Both the position numbers and the translations under genes were made by a program. A DNA stretch of 64,000 nucleotides from Neoehrlichia mikurensis (GTDB lineage Bacteria; Pseudomonadota; Alphaproteobacteria; Rickettsiales; Anaplasmataceae), in assembly GCF_019186785.1 (NCBI RefSeq), contig NZ_CP066557.1:186001-250000 (forward strand). The letters run 5' to 3'. The notes beneath the pieces were generated by a model. The model did no database searches, was not told the DNA's origin, and was given only the letters and a program-made list of their open reading frames with translations. Shown in pieces: positions 1-8,312 of this stretch (position 1 is its first letter; every line of letters starts with the position of its first letter).

Positions 1-13
1 AGAACTTTATAAT

Positions 14-70
14 CATTAATTGCAATTTTTCTCATATTGAAACATTTATACCTTCTGAATATGCTCATAT
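14..70 (+). pseudogene. inverted fragment of mutS
   Basis: The + strand here matches the coding strand of the intact mutS gene at 1096-1153: about 51 of 58 aligned positions are identical by eye, with one single-base deletion. The readable peptide FSHIETFIPSEYAHI corresponds to [15 protein letters not shown] of MutS, just after the Walker A region. The deletion changes the frame and a TAA follows soon after, so it cannot encode anything useful. It lies opposite in orientation to mutS and about 0.5 kb beyond its 3' end. It is best read as a remnant of a local inverted duplication. Weak similarity may continue to about position 85, and the left edge of the window may hide more. Confidence 0.8.
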
Positions 71-327
71 TTTATTCATATAAAAAGTACCCTGCTTTAA
101 AAAATAAGCTACATATATAGTTAATAACTAATATTTACAGTAAATACATCTTTTGATGTTTAATAACTTATTTCTTTCATGTTACAATTATTACAAGTAT
201 TCAATATTTTTCTTGTAAATAATACATCTACATAAAAAAATATATCTTATTACTCTATTATACAGACTAGAACTTTTAACAGGTATAATAAAATTATCAA
301 GCAGATGCTAAAAAAGAAAAATAGATC

Positions 328-350
328 TTATAAAAAATAATTTTTTATAA
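328..350. repeat. AT-only inverted repeat
   Basis: Two perfect 10-base arms (TTATAAAAAA and TTTTTTATAA) are separated by three bases. It could form a weak hairpin on either strand. With no G or C in the stem it is a poor terminator candidate, and such structures arise easily by chance in DNA this AT-rich. Confidence 0.35.
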
Positions 351-456
351 AATCACAAAAATAAGTAATATTATTAATCTTATAAATTGTATAATGTGTA
401 TCATTAACAAAAAAGTAATAACCATCCCATGCAGGATACATTAATATATTAATCAT
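328..456 (-). CDS. possible 42-residue ORF or gene remnant
   Basis: A short minus-strand frame reads from ATG to TAA, beginning MINILMYPAWDGYYFFVN and ending FCDFIKNYFL. The frame stays open about ten codons upstream of the ATG, reading YLLLLKNAS, before an in-frame TAA. Its composition (aromatic residues, a PAWDGYY stretch) looks more protein-like than the surrounding AT-rich spacer, so it may be the 3' end of a decayed gene. I do not recognise the family. Its stop codon sits in the AT-rich palindrome at 328-350. There is no clear ribosome binding site. Confidence 0.25.
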   Translation of the reverse strand: MINILMYPAWDGYYFFVNDTHYTIYKINNITYFCDFIKNYFL

Positions 457-608
457 GCTAGCATTCTTTAATAATAACAAGTAGTCTTAATAAATTTAAT
501 ATAAAATAGTTAATAATATAAATAATACATAAGTCATTAAATATATTGCTACAAATAACTTATTTATATTATTTATCTATTAACATACAATAACATTACA
601 CCATAAAT

Positions 609-3038
609 TTACAAAATATCCTCCAAAATTAGCTCTTTATCTTTAGTAAGCTTTTGCATAAAATGTTCTGCTCTATTTAAAATAGATGCTGGAAATCCTG
701 CAAGTTTTGCAATATGTATACCATAAGACCTATTTGTAAATCCAGGAACAATTTCATGTAAAAAAACTACTTTTCCTTCCCATTCCTCAATTTTCATACA
801 AAAACACTTAAGACTTTTTAAATAATAACTTAATTGAGAAAGTTCATGATAATGCGTAGCAACAATAGCTCTACTATTATTAATATTATGAATATGTTCT
901 ATAACAGCCCAGGCTATTGACAGTCCATCATATACCCCTGTACCACGCCCTATTTCATCTAATATCACTAGAGACTTATCAGTAGCCTGATTAACTATTG
1001 AGGCAGTTTCTATCATTTCTACCATAAAAGTAGAATAACCAAGAGAAATATTATCAGAAGCACCAACTCTACTAAAAATTTTATCAATAATACCTATATG
1101 AGCATATTCAGCAGGTACAAATGACCCCATATGAGATAAAATTGCAATTAATGCATTTTGTCGTAAAAAAGTACTTTTGCCAGCCATATTAGGGCCTGTA
1201 ATTAAACACATTCTTTCTTCTCTCATAAGATTAACATCATTGGCTATAAAATTACCATTCATTTCAATTACAGGATGACGTCCCTTTTTGATATCAAACT
1301 CATAACTATCATCAATAATTGGCCTCACATAATTATTTTGCACAGCTAACTCTGCAAATGATGACAATACATCTAATTCTGCCATAACATAAGCAATAGA
1401 ACTAATAATATGTGATTTTTCAGCAACTTGTACACATATCTCATTAAACATCTTAATCTCTAAGTCAACTGCTTCATCATGAGCTGTTGTTATTTTATAT
1501 TCCAATTCCTTTAATTCATCAGTTACATATCTTATTCCACTAACTAAGGTCTGCCTATGTATAAAAAACTCATTTTTGATACTATAAGTAGGAGAAACTT
1601 CTACATAATATCCTATAACATTATTATATAATATTTTTAAAGTATTAATTCCCGTCATTTGACGATATTTATTACATAACTTCTTAATCAATTCATTACT
1701 ATTACTTTCAATATAAATTAATTCCAATAATCGCGAATTATAATTTGGATTAATAAACCCTCCATCCTTAACATTGTTTACGTTATTTTCAATTAAAGAT
1801 TCTGTCATTAATTTTAATAAATCTTCATATCCATGTAATTCATGAGAGAATCTTTTAAATAAATTATTATCTATTTGTTTAACTAATTCTGACATTTCGT
1901 TAGCTGCATCTAATGTTCGCTTTAAACAATACAAATCTTTCGGAGAACATTTTAAAATTTTAATTCTAGTTAATATACGTTCTAAATCTGATACATATTG
2001 TAAAATCTTTCTTACATGTTTACTAAGATCTCTATCATTAACAAAAATTTCAACTACATCTAATTTTTGATTAATTGTATATGAGCATATCATTGGTGAT
2101 GACAGATATCTTCTTAATAGTCTACTACCAGATGAGGTAATTGTATAATCTATAACTGAAATCAAAGATCCTTTTTTTTCACCAGATTGAGTACAAAACA
2201 ATTCTAAACTCTGTAAAGCAGCCCCATCAATAAACATAAAATCCTGCCTTGCGTAAGCCTTAGGATATTCAAGCTTTGGTAAATTATTCTTCTGCGTTAT
2301 TCTAACATATTCTAATAACGAACCACATACAGAAATCTCTGCTTCTGTAAAATCACCCAATCCTTTCAAAGTTTTAATTTTATACACATCACACAAAATA
2401 CTATAAGCTTTATTAACACTAAAAAAACTATCTGAATGACGAGTTAGCAAAAATTTATGTTTTCTTAAAATATTCAATATATTTCCTGTATATGATAATT
2501 TATCAGAAATTAAAAGCTCTTTAGGATTAATACGCATTAAATCACTTTCTAAATCATTTAAGTTTGTAGCATGAAAATAAAATAATCCTGTAGATAATTC
2601 CATCCAAGCAATAGCATATGTATTATTTACAAAAGCAATACAAGCTAAATAGTTACTTTCATTAGCTTCTAGTAACGAATCTTCTAGTAAAGTACCAGGA
2701 GTAATTATTCTCACAACATCACGTTTGACTAACTCCTTATATCCCCTCTTCTTAGCTTCTTCTGCAGTTTCTAATTGCTCACAAATAGCAACTTTATATC
2801 CTAATTTTACCAACTTATTTAAATACGACTCACTACTATGAAATGGAACACCACACATTGGTATAGTAGATCCTTTTTTCGTTAAAACTATATTAAGTAC
2901 TTTTGATGCTTCTATTGCATCATCAAAAAATAACTCATAAAAATCCCCCAATCGATAAAATAGCAAACATTCTTGATATTGGGCTTTTAAAGCAATATAC
3001 TGCTTTATTGCTGGAGTTACATTCTGATAGTCAATCAT
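609..3038 (-). CDS. mutS: DNA mismatch repair protein MutS
   Basis: MutS recognises mismatches and small loops and recruits MutL. The 809-residue product is slightly shorter than the E. coli protein but has the full layout: an N-terminal mismatch-binding domain with the [15 protein letters not shown] segment holding the conserved Phe-x-Glu of mismatch contact, connector and lever regions, and a C-terminal ABC-type ATPase. Walker A ([10 protein letters not shown]) is near residue 615, followed by [11 protein letters not shown] (Walker B) and ATHYHEL. The start at [14 protein letters not shown] matches the usual N-terminus. It is transcribed divergently from the tandem-repeat gene at 3195. Part of it is duplicated as a fragment at 14-70. 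mutL lies about 34 kb away in the same window. Confidence 0.97.
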   Translation of the reverse strand: MIDYQNVTPAIKQYIALKAQYQECLLFYRLGDFYELFFDDAIEASKVLNIVLTKKGSTIPMCGVPFHSSESYLNKLVKLGYKVAICEQLETAEEAKKRGYKELVKRDVVRIITPGTLLEDSLLEANESNYLACIAFVNNTYAIAWMELSTGLFYFHATNLNDLESDLMRINPKELLISDKLSYTGNILNILRKHKFLLTRHSDSFFSVNKAYSILCDVYKIKTLKGLGDFTEAEISVCGSLLEYVRITQKNNLPKLEYPKAYARQDFMFIDGAALQSLELFCTQSGEKKGSLISVIDYTITSSGSRLLRRYLSSPMICSYTINQKLDVVEIFVNDRDLSKHVRKILQYVSDLERILTRIKILKCSPKDLYCLKRTLDAANEMSELVKQIDNNLFKRFSHELHGYEDLLKLMTESLIENNVNNVKDGGFINPNYNSRLLELIYIESNSNELIKKLCNKYRQMTGINTLKILYNNVIGYYVEVSPTYSIKNEFFIHRQTLVSGIRYVTDELKELEYKITTAHDEAVDLEIKMFNEICVQVAEKSHIISSIAYVMAELDVLSSFAELAVQNNYVRPIIDDSYEFDIKKGRHPVIEMNGNFIANDVNLMREERMCLITGPNMAGKSTFLRQNALIAILSHMGSFVPAEYAHIGIIDKIFSRVGASDNISLGYSTFMVEMIETASIVNQATDKSLVILDEIGRGTGVYDGLSIAWAVIEHIHNINNSRAIVATHYHELSQLSYYLKSLKCFCMKIEEWEGKVVFLHEIVPGFTNRSYGIHIAKLAGFPASILNRAEHFMQKLTKDKELILEDIL

Positions 3039-3140
3039 TATTTACCTATAATTAATATTGTTAATGTTATCGTGTAGTATTGTATGTTAAATTACAAAGA
3101 ACAATGCACTTACAGTGTAACATAATATAGCTTATTTTCG

Positions 3141-3169
3141 TTGCATTTTAAATGCTTAATAATTATAAT
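3141..3169 (+). promoter_or_regulatory. sigma-70-type promoter for the 3195 gene
   Basis: TTGCAT at 3141-3146 and a perfect TATAAT at 3164-3169 are separated by 17 bases. Transcription would start near 3176, leaving a short leader before the ATG at 3195. AGG at 3183-3185 is a weak ribosome binding site. Predicted from consensus only. Confidence 0.55.
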
Positions 3170-3194
3170 TTAAAGGTTAACTAGGTATAATATA

Positions 3195-4325
3195 ATGGCA
3201 ATAAACTTCAAAAAAATTGCACAAAAAACAGGCAGTGCTGTAGGATCTACAATAAACGGGATAGGAACAGCAATTCGTGCTTTAAGAACACCTATTTATA
3301 GTGCAAAGCCTGTACAAACAATAGTGAATTATGCAAGGCAGATTTTGCCTCAACCTTTAAAACCACAAGAAAAATATTTTGATGTACAAATCTTAAGTAA
3401 CCTATACAAAAGGGGGTTCTCTGTTGGTCAAGAAACTTTTCAAAGTAAAGATAAAGTAAATATCAAAATACCTGAGCACTCGTTATCAAATCAAGGTGTA
3501 CAGTTATTTGCTACTATTTTACACAGTAATACACAAAATACAGTACGTGCTCCATATGAAGTAAATCCATTGTTAAATCCAGTAGAAGGTATAGCAGAAC
3601 GTCAGAACGATAAAAAAACAAAAGAAGATTGTGAAAAATTGTTACAAATAAAAAAAATGCTTGAAGAAAATGGTGGATCAATAGATGTCGAGCAAAATGG
3701 TACCTATAAACAAAACATTACACTTTATATAAAGACATCAGGTAAAACAGAAAAAGAAATAGAAAATGAGTTATTAAAAGTGTTTTCTGTACTAAATATT
3801 AAGGATAAACAATTAACAAAAAGTATAGCTAAAAGACTATATAAAGAAGAACTACAACGAACAGCATCAGGTAATAATCCTTCAAAAAGATTAGATAATG
3901 ATAAAGAACAAGACTCATCTGCAAATCCTGAACAAAACTTAGAAGATAATGTTAGTAGACCAAGAGCTCATACTTCTCCTGAACAAAACTTAGAAGATAA
4001 TGTTAGTAGACCAAGAGCTCATACTTCTCCTGAACAAAACTTAGAAGATAATGTATTAACAGGCATTTCAAATGCAGATTTTTGTTTAGCAAATCAAAAT
4101 CAAATTTTTAAAAATATCATCCATCCATACCATACATCAGAATTGTGCAAACAACAGGAAAAATATTTACGTCAATCCAATTCACAACAGGATTTTTCAC
4201 ATCTCAACAATGATATTATATCTATTACGAAAGATTTAACAGGAATCTCTGAAGATACAAATTGCACAGTAACTCCGCCATTACCCAATATGTCTAAACC
4301 CTCTCCTTCTCATGGTTTAAATTAG
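3195..4325 (+). CDS. hypothetical tandem-repeat protein
   Basis: 376 residues, hydrophilic, with no signal peptide or membrane segment. The basic N-terminal third is followed by a stretch rich in Lys and Glu (about residues 130-235). Next comes a tandem array of a 17-residue unit beginning PEQNLEDNVSRPRAHTS, with two complete copies and a partial third (residues 245-287). The C-terminus is Ser, Pro and Thr rich. I do not recognise a domain. Ehrlichia species secrete several acidic or Ser/Thr-rich tandem-repeat proteins (TRPs) into host cells, so a secreted role is possible but is inference only. The repeat sequence differs from TRPs I remember. The HIT hydrolase gene follows after 8 bases and is probably co-transcribed. 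Confidence 0.8.
   Translation: MAINFKKIAQKTGSAVGSTINGIGTAIRALRTPIYSAKPVQTIVNYARQILPQPLKPQEKYFDVQILSNLYKRGFSVGQETFQSKDKVNIKIPEHSLSNQGVQLFATILHSNTQNTVRAPYEVNPLLNPVEGIAERQNDKKTKEDCEKLLQIKKMLEENGGSIDVEQNGTYKQNITLYIKTSGKTEKEIENELLKVFSVLNIKDKQLTKSIAKRLYKEELQRTASGNNPSKRLDNDKEQDSSANPEQNLEDNVSRPRAHTSPEQNLEDNVSRPRAHTSPEQNLEDNVLTGISNADFCLANQNQIFKNIIHPYHTSELCKQQEKYLRQSNSQQDFSHLNNDIISITKDLTGISEDTNCTVTPPLPNMSKPSPSHGLN
3927..4055 (+). repeat. 51-bp in-frame tandem repeat
   Basis: The unit starts at 3927, 3978 and 4029; the third copy covers only nine codons. Copies appear identical by eye, implying recent expansion and probable copy-number variation between strains. The 51-bp period keeps the frame, so changes in number only lengthen or shorten the protein. 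Confidence 0.95.
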
Positions 4326-4333
4326 GATCTATA

Positions 4334-4675
4334 ATGCAGGATACTTGTTATAATGATAATAATGTTTTTGCAAAAATCATCAGGGGAGAGGTTCCATGTA
4401 AGAAAGTGTATGAAGATGAATTTATATTATCATTTCACGATATAAATCCCGAAGCACCAATTCATATTTTAGTCATCCCAAAAAAGCAATATATATCCTA
4501 TGATGACTTTATGGAATCTGCACCTGAAAATATTTTACACTTATTTAGAATAATAAAAAAAATTGCACATCAATATGATTTACATAAAACTGGCTATAAA
4601 TTAATTACAAATCACGGTAAAAAAAGTGGACAAATTATACCCCATTTTCATGTACATTTACTAGGTTATAAATAA
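4334..4675 (+). CDS. HIT family hydrolase (Hint-like)
   Basis: A 113-residue histidine-triad protein, the normal size for bacterial Hint/HinT enzymes that hydrolyse AMP-linked phosphoramidates and related nucleotides in the cytoplasm. The N-terminus reads NNVFAKIIRGEVPCKKVYED and the middle holds FHDINPEAPIHILVIPK. The catalytic triad HFHVH sits in IIPHFHVHLLG at the C-terminus, the exact H-x-H-x-H arrangement. It begins 8 bases after the stop of the upstream tandem-repeat gene, so the two probably share a message. The true physiological substrate cannot be told from sequence. Confidence 0.93.
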   Translation: MQDTCYNDNNVFAKIIRGEVPCKKVYEDEFILSFHDINPEAPIHILVIPKKQYISYDDFMESAPENILHLFRIIKKIAHQYDLHKTGYKLITNHGKKSGQIIPHFHVHLLGYK

Positions 4676-5365
4676 CTCTAGTTATCAATTGTGTAGTTTT
4701 TAAGAAAAAGATAAATTTTATATCTTGTAATATAAAGTACTTGATAATATGTTAACAAAAAAGTACATTTGAATTTATAAATATGAGACTATTTTTGTAA
4801 ACAAGCTTGTAAACTTCCTTAAAAGGATTCTTTTAATAAATTTACTATTTGTTTATATATATGTTACTTTTCTACAAAAAAATTTTCTTATACGATTTTT
4901 TGTATATGATATTAAGCTGAATAATTATTTAACTAAAACTATCATTAAAAGAAAAATTCATAAAAAATTAATATTTTACTAATAAGCATTTTAAAAAATT
5001 ATTCAACCTCTACTATTAATAAATAATACAATATCCACTATTATTACCTAATTTCTATTAAATAATCATAAAAACTAAAATATACATAAATTATAACTAT
5101 AGTATTACATAAAGTATATAATCCCTTTATCTATAAATTTACAAAAATTTTTCTTTTAGTTATACAACTTTTTATTTTAAAAACTCTTTTGACACTTCTA
5201 GTTCAAAATGCTTACACATGCATACAACACTTCACTAAAATAATTAGAGACATGATTTGATCTTTACTAAACACTATAACAAGTAATTCAGTAACATAGA
5301 TTATGTAAATAATTGATACCAATAACTATATATTAGAAACCTAATAAAATAGTAAATTAACTTTA
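4676..5365. other. intergenic region between HIT gene and dapA
   Basis: About 690 bases of AT-rich DNA. I see no ORF with protein-like composition, no tRNA and no clear repeat. The dapA promoter candidate lies at its right end. Confidence 0.5.
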
Positions 5366-5392
5366 TTGACAATGATATTGGTATATGATAAT
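5366..5392 (+). promoter_or_regulatory. promoter candidate for dapA
   Basis: A perfect TTGACA at 5366-5371 is followed after 15 bases by GATAAT at 5387-5392, within the overlapping TATGATAAT. The spacing is short of the ideal 17. The element overlaps the farthest upstream in-frame ATG (5385), which argues that translation really starts at 5421. Confidence 0.45.
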
Positions 5393-5420
5393 AGAGGTAG
5401 GAATTCAAATTTTAGTTATT

Positions 5421-6305
5421 ATGAAATTACATGGTGTTTTTACAGCATTAATTACACCTTTTAAGGAAGATTTATCTTTTGACAAGGAAGCATTTTTCAG
5501 TTTTATTGAGTGGCAAATTAGTGAGGGTGTTCATGGTCTTGTTCCATGTGGTACAACTGGTGAGTATCCAACTTTAAGTTTTGAAGAATATTGCAGTGTT
5601 GTAACATCGTGCATTGCAGTAACTAATAAACGGGTTCCTGTTATAGTAGGTGCAAGCTCGAATTGTACTAATCAAGCAATAAAAAAAGCCTTATTTGCGC
5701 AATCAATAAAAGCAGACGCTGTGCTAATAGTTGTTCCATATTATAATAAGCCTACAGAAGAAGGAGTATATCAACATTTTAAAGCTATACACGATGCAAC
5801 TAATATTCCTATAGTTATTTATAATATACCAAAAAGATCAGCTATTGATGTATCAGATTTTACACTTTCAAGAATTATCAGCTTGCCAAGAATAGTAGCA
5901 ATAAAAGATGCAACAGGAGATTTGAATAGACCATTAATTCTAAAGTCGCTAATTAATAAACAAGAATTTTGTTTTTTATCAGGTGATGATAGTACTGCAT
6001 TAACTTTCAATGTTCATGGAGGCTCTGGCTGTATATCTGTTATATCAAATATTGCCCCTAAATTATGTGCTGAAATGCAAAATGCTTTCCTACATGGTAA
6101 TTTTCATATAGCATCTAACATTAATAATCAGCTATTTGATTTATCGCAGGTACTATTTTGCGAATCTAATCCCGTACCAGCAAAATATGCCCTAAGTTTA
6201 ATGAACAAAATCTTACCACAGGTTCGCTTACCGCTAGTAATGTTGCAAGATATTAATAAACTCAAAGTTAGTAATGTACTTAAGGATTTAAAAATTATCA
6301 CTTAA
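5421..6305 (+). CDS. dapA: 4-hydroxy-tetrahydrodipicolinate synthase
   Basis: DapA condenses pyruvate with aspartate semialdehyde, the first committed step toward diaminopimelate and lysine. The (beta/alpha)8 barrel protein shows GTTGEYPTL near the N-terminus (usually GTTGES-T), VVPYYNKP, the catalytic Tyr in [10 protein letters not shown] and the Schiff-base Lys in [11 protein letters not shown]. Starting at the ATG at 5421 gives 294 residues beginning [14 protein letters not shown], the normal family start and length. An upstream in-frame ATG at 5385 would add 12 residues and lies inside the likely promoter. The gene stands alone; no other DAP-pathway gene is adjacent. Confidence 0.95.
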   Translation: MKLHGVFTALITPFKEDLSFDKEAFFSFIEWQISEGVHGLVPCGTTGEYPTLSFEEYCSVVTSCIAVTNKRVPVIVGASSNCTNQAIKKALFAQSIKADAVLIVVPYYNKPTEEGVYQHFKAIHDATNIPIVIYNIPKRSAIDVSDFTLSRIISLPRIVAIKDATGDLNRPLILKSLINKQEFCFLSGDDSTALTFNVHGGSGCISVISNIAPKLCAEMQNAFLHGNFHIASNINNQLFDLSQVLFCESNPVPAKYALSLMNKILPQVRLPLVMLQDINKLKVSNVLKDLKIIT

Positions 6306-6589
6306 AATTCTATTAGTTAAAAAAACTATAATACATTTTATCTCAGTAATTTTAAGAACTTTTATATTATCACCTTATGAATACATTTATATCCTTTTTA
6401 ACAATTACTACTGCATATTAATACTTACAGAAACATAAAACTTGTAGTAATTTAAAAGATAAATCATATTACTAGCAAGATATACAATGTTAAAAAATAC
6501 TACTATTTTTATTCTATTTCACAATAACCTTGTAAAATAAATCATGTATATACTATATAATTATACAAAGTAGGCACAATTTTTTGTGC
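6306..6589. other. intergenic region dapA to capsid gene
   Basis: AT-rich spacer with no coding signal seen; the capsid gene promoter follows directly. Confidence 0.45.
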
Positions 6590-6619
6590 TTGACATTATG
6601 ATATAATAATAATTATATT
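6590..6619 (+). promoter_or_regulatory. promoter of the capsid gene
   Basis: A perfect TTGACA at 6590-6595 and TATATT at 6614-6619 are separated by 18 bases. Downstream, AAGGG (6625-6629) and CCCTT (6638-6642) can pair across an 8-base loop in the leader. A strong AAGGAG at 6688-6693 stands 6 bases before the ATG. A promoter and Shine-Dalgarno this good suggest the gene is still expressed. Confidence 0.55.
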
Positions 6620-6699
6620 ATAAAAAGGGTATAGTAGCCCTTATCTTATAAAATCTTTCATTCTCAACTATATTCCGTACATTCTCAAAGGAGAAAAAT

Positions 6700-7869
6700 A
6701 TGACAATATCTGAAATTCAGAATAACGTTAATAATCTCATATCTTCATGGCAAAAATTTCAAAAATCAACACAAGATAAAATGTCAGAACTTGATCAAAA
6801 ATATATTACAGATTCAATATTAACAGAAAAATTAGAAATGATTGATAATGAATTTAGCGAATACAAAGATCGATTAGATAAATTAGAAGTTTTATCAAAT
6901 CGCATAAATATTAACGATAAAAATCAAGAAAGTTTCGAATACAAATCACTAAAAGAATATATACATAAAGGTTATGCTCATGACTTACAACAAAAAAGCA
7001 TTACCCATTCAGACTATGCATATTTTGTACCACGAGAAATTTCAATGCAAATTGATAAAAATTTAGCTAAGAATTCAATTATGAGACAATTATGCTCCAT
7101 TGAAAAAATATCTAGTGATAGCTTAGAGTGTTTTATTACAAATAATAAAGATACCTTTGTCGGTTGGAGAGGTGAGGAAGAGGACATACAAAAAGATACA
7201 CAAGCTCCTAAAATTAATAAAAAAATCATATATTTATATGAATTATACGCCCAACCACAAATTACAAAAAAACTTTTAGATGATTCATTACTTGATATAG
7301 GAAATTGGTTAATTAATTACCTAGTTGATGCATTTAGCAGAAAAGAAAATGAAGCTTTTATATCAGGAGATGGACAACAAAAACCAAGTGGTATTCTATC
7401 TTCATTTTCTGCTAATAACAATGAAGATAAAGTACAATGTATAACATCTAATAAATTAGATAGCGAAACAATTATTAAATTATACTACTCTTTAGATGAA
7501 TACTTCGCTGCAAAGGCAACATTTATAATGCACAGAAGTGTTGTACAAGAAATTAGATCTCTGAAATCCGCTTCTGGTCAATATATATGGCAACCAGGCT
7601 TGTCTACTAATCACCCTGAAACCTTAATGGGCATTCCTATATATCAAACGGCAGATATGCCATTAATCACCTCAGAACTTCCAATAATTGCTATTGCTGA
7701 TTTTAAAAGTGCTTATAAAATCGTAGAAAGTCAAGATATTAAAATATTACGCGATCCTTTCACTAATAAATCATGTGTAACATTCTATACAACAAAGCGT
7801 GTAGGAGGAAGTATAGTTAATAATAATGCTATAAAATTATTAAAAATTGAATCAACCAAACAAGCTTGA
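6700..7869 (+). CDS. HK97-type major capsid protein, GTA-like
   Basis: A 389-residue phage major capsid protein of the HK97 fold, resembling the g5 capsid protein of the Rhodobacter gene transfer agent. The first 85 residues are a Gln/Lys/Glu-rich helical, coiled-coil-like delta region that acts as built-in scaffold and is cleaved in relatives. The mature shell domain follows, with YFVPREISMQI, ELYAQPQITKKLLDDS, NEAFISGDGQQKPSGIL and the MGIPIYQTADMP stretch, all typical of the family. No portal, terminase or prohead protease gene lies nearby. The gene is separated from the GTA tail genes by sucA on the other strand. The reading frame is intact and has a strong promoter and ribosome binding site. 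Confidence 0.9.
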   Translation: MTISEIQNNVNNLISSWQKFQKSTQDKMSELDQKYITDSILTEKLEMIDNEFSEYKDRLDKLEVLSNRININDKNQESFEYKSLKEYIHKGYAHDLQQKSITHSDYAYFVPREISMQIDKNLAKNSIMRQLCSIEKISSDSLECFITNNKDTFVGWRGEEEDIQKDTQAPKINKKIIYLYELYAQPQITKKLLDDSLLDIGNWLINYLVDAFSRKENEAFISGDGQQKPSGILSSFSANNNEDKVQCITSNKLDSETIIKLYYSLDEYFAAKATFIMHRSVVQEIRSLKSASGQYIWQPGLSTNHPETLMGIPIYQTADMPLITSELPIIAIADFKSAYKIVESQDIKILRDPFTNKSCVTFYTTKRVGGSIVNNNAIKLLKIESTKQA

Positions 7870-8312
7870 TTCAAAAAATTTATAACTACATTTTTTACTA
7901 CTTTTATCATAAAAAAATACTGCCAATTACATAACATTACTTATAATGTAAATATAATTATTGTGTGCAAAAATATTTTATAATTTTAACAAACAGAACT
8001 AATTGTTAAAACTTTATATTTACAAAATTTTTTAAATACTAATAATAAAACTACATTATATAATAATACTTTATGAATTACTGTGAAAATATAATATATT
8101 CGCGAATATGTATTTAAATTATAAAGTTAAAAATCACAACAAAGCATTGTAACTACGTTAAATAAATACTTAATATATTTTTAGTAAATTAAAATAACAT
8201 TATCAATATAAATATAATTTATCTACCTTTATTTACTGATATTTAACTTCCTTAATAAGTTAACTACTTTAAAGTTATAAACAATAGCCTTAATTATTCC
8301 TCTTCAACAAAA
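7870..8312. other. convergent intergenic region capsid/sucA
   Basis: About 440 bases between converging genes. I found no clear intrinsic terminator, RNA gene or coding remnant. Confidence 0.45.

Larger units (their letters stand above)
86..608. other. intergenic region downstream of mutS
   Basis: Apart from the small ORF and palindrome listed separately, I see no coding pattern, RNA gene or long repeat in this stretch. Confidence 0.5.

Noticed and set aside
6700..7869. Integrated prophage around the capsid gene
   Set aside because: No integrase, terminase, portal, lysis or attachment-site sequence is nearby; the tail genes match the GTA type and order, not a phage genome.
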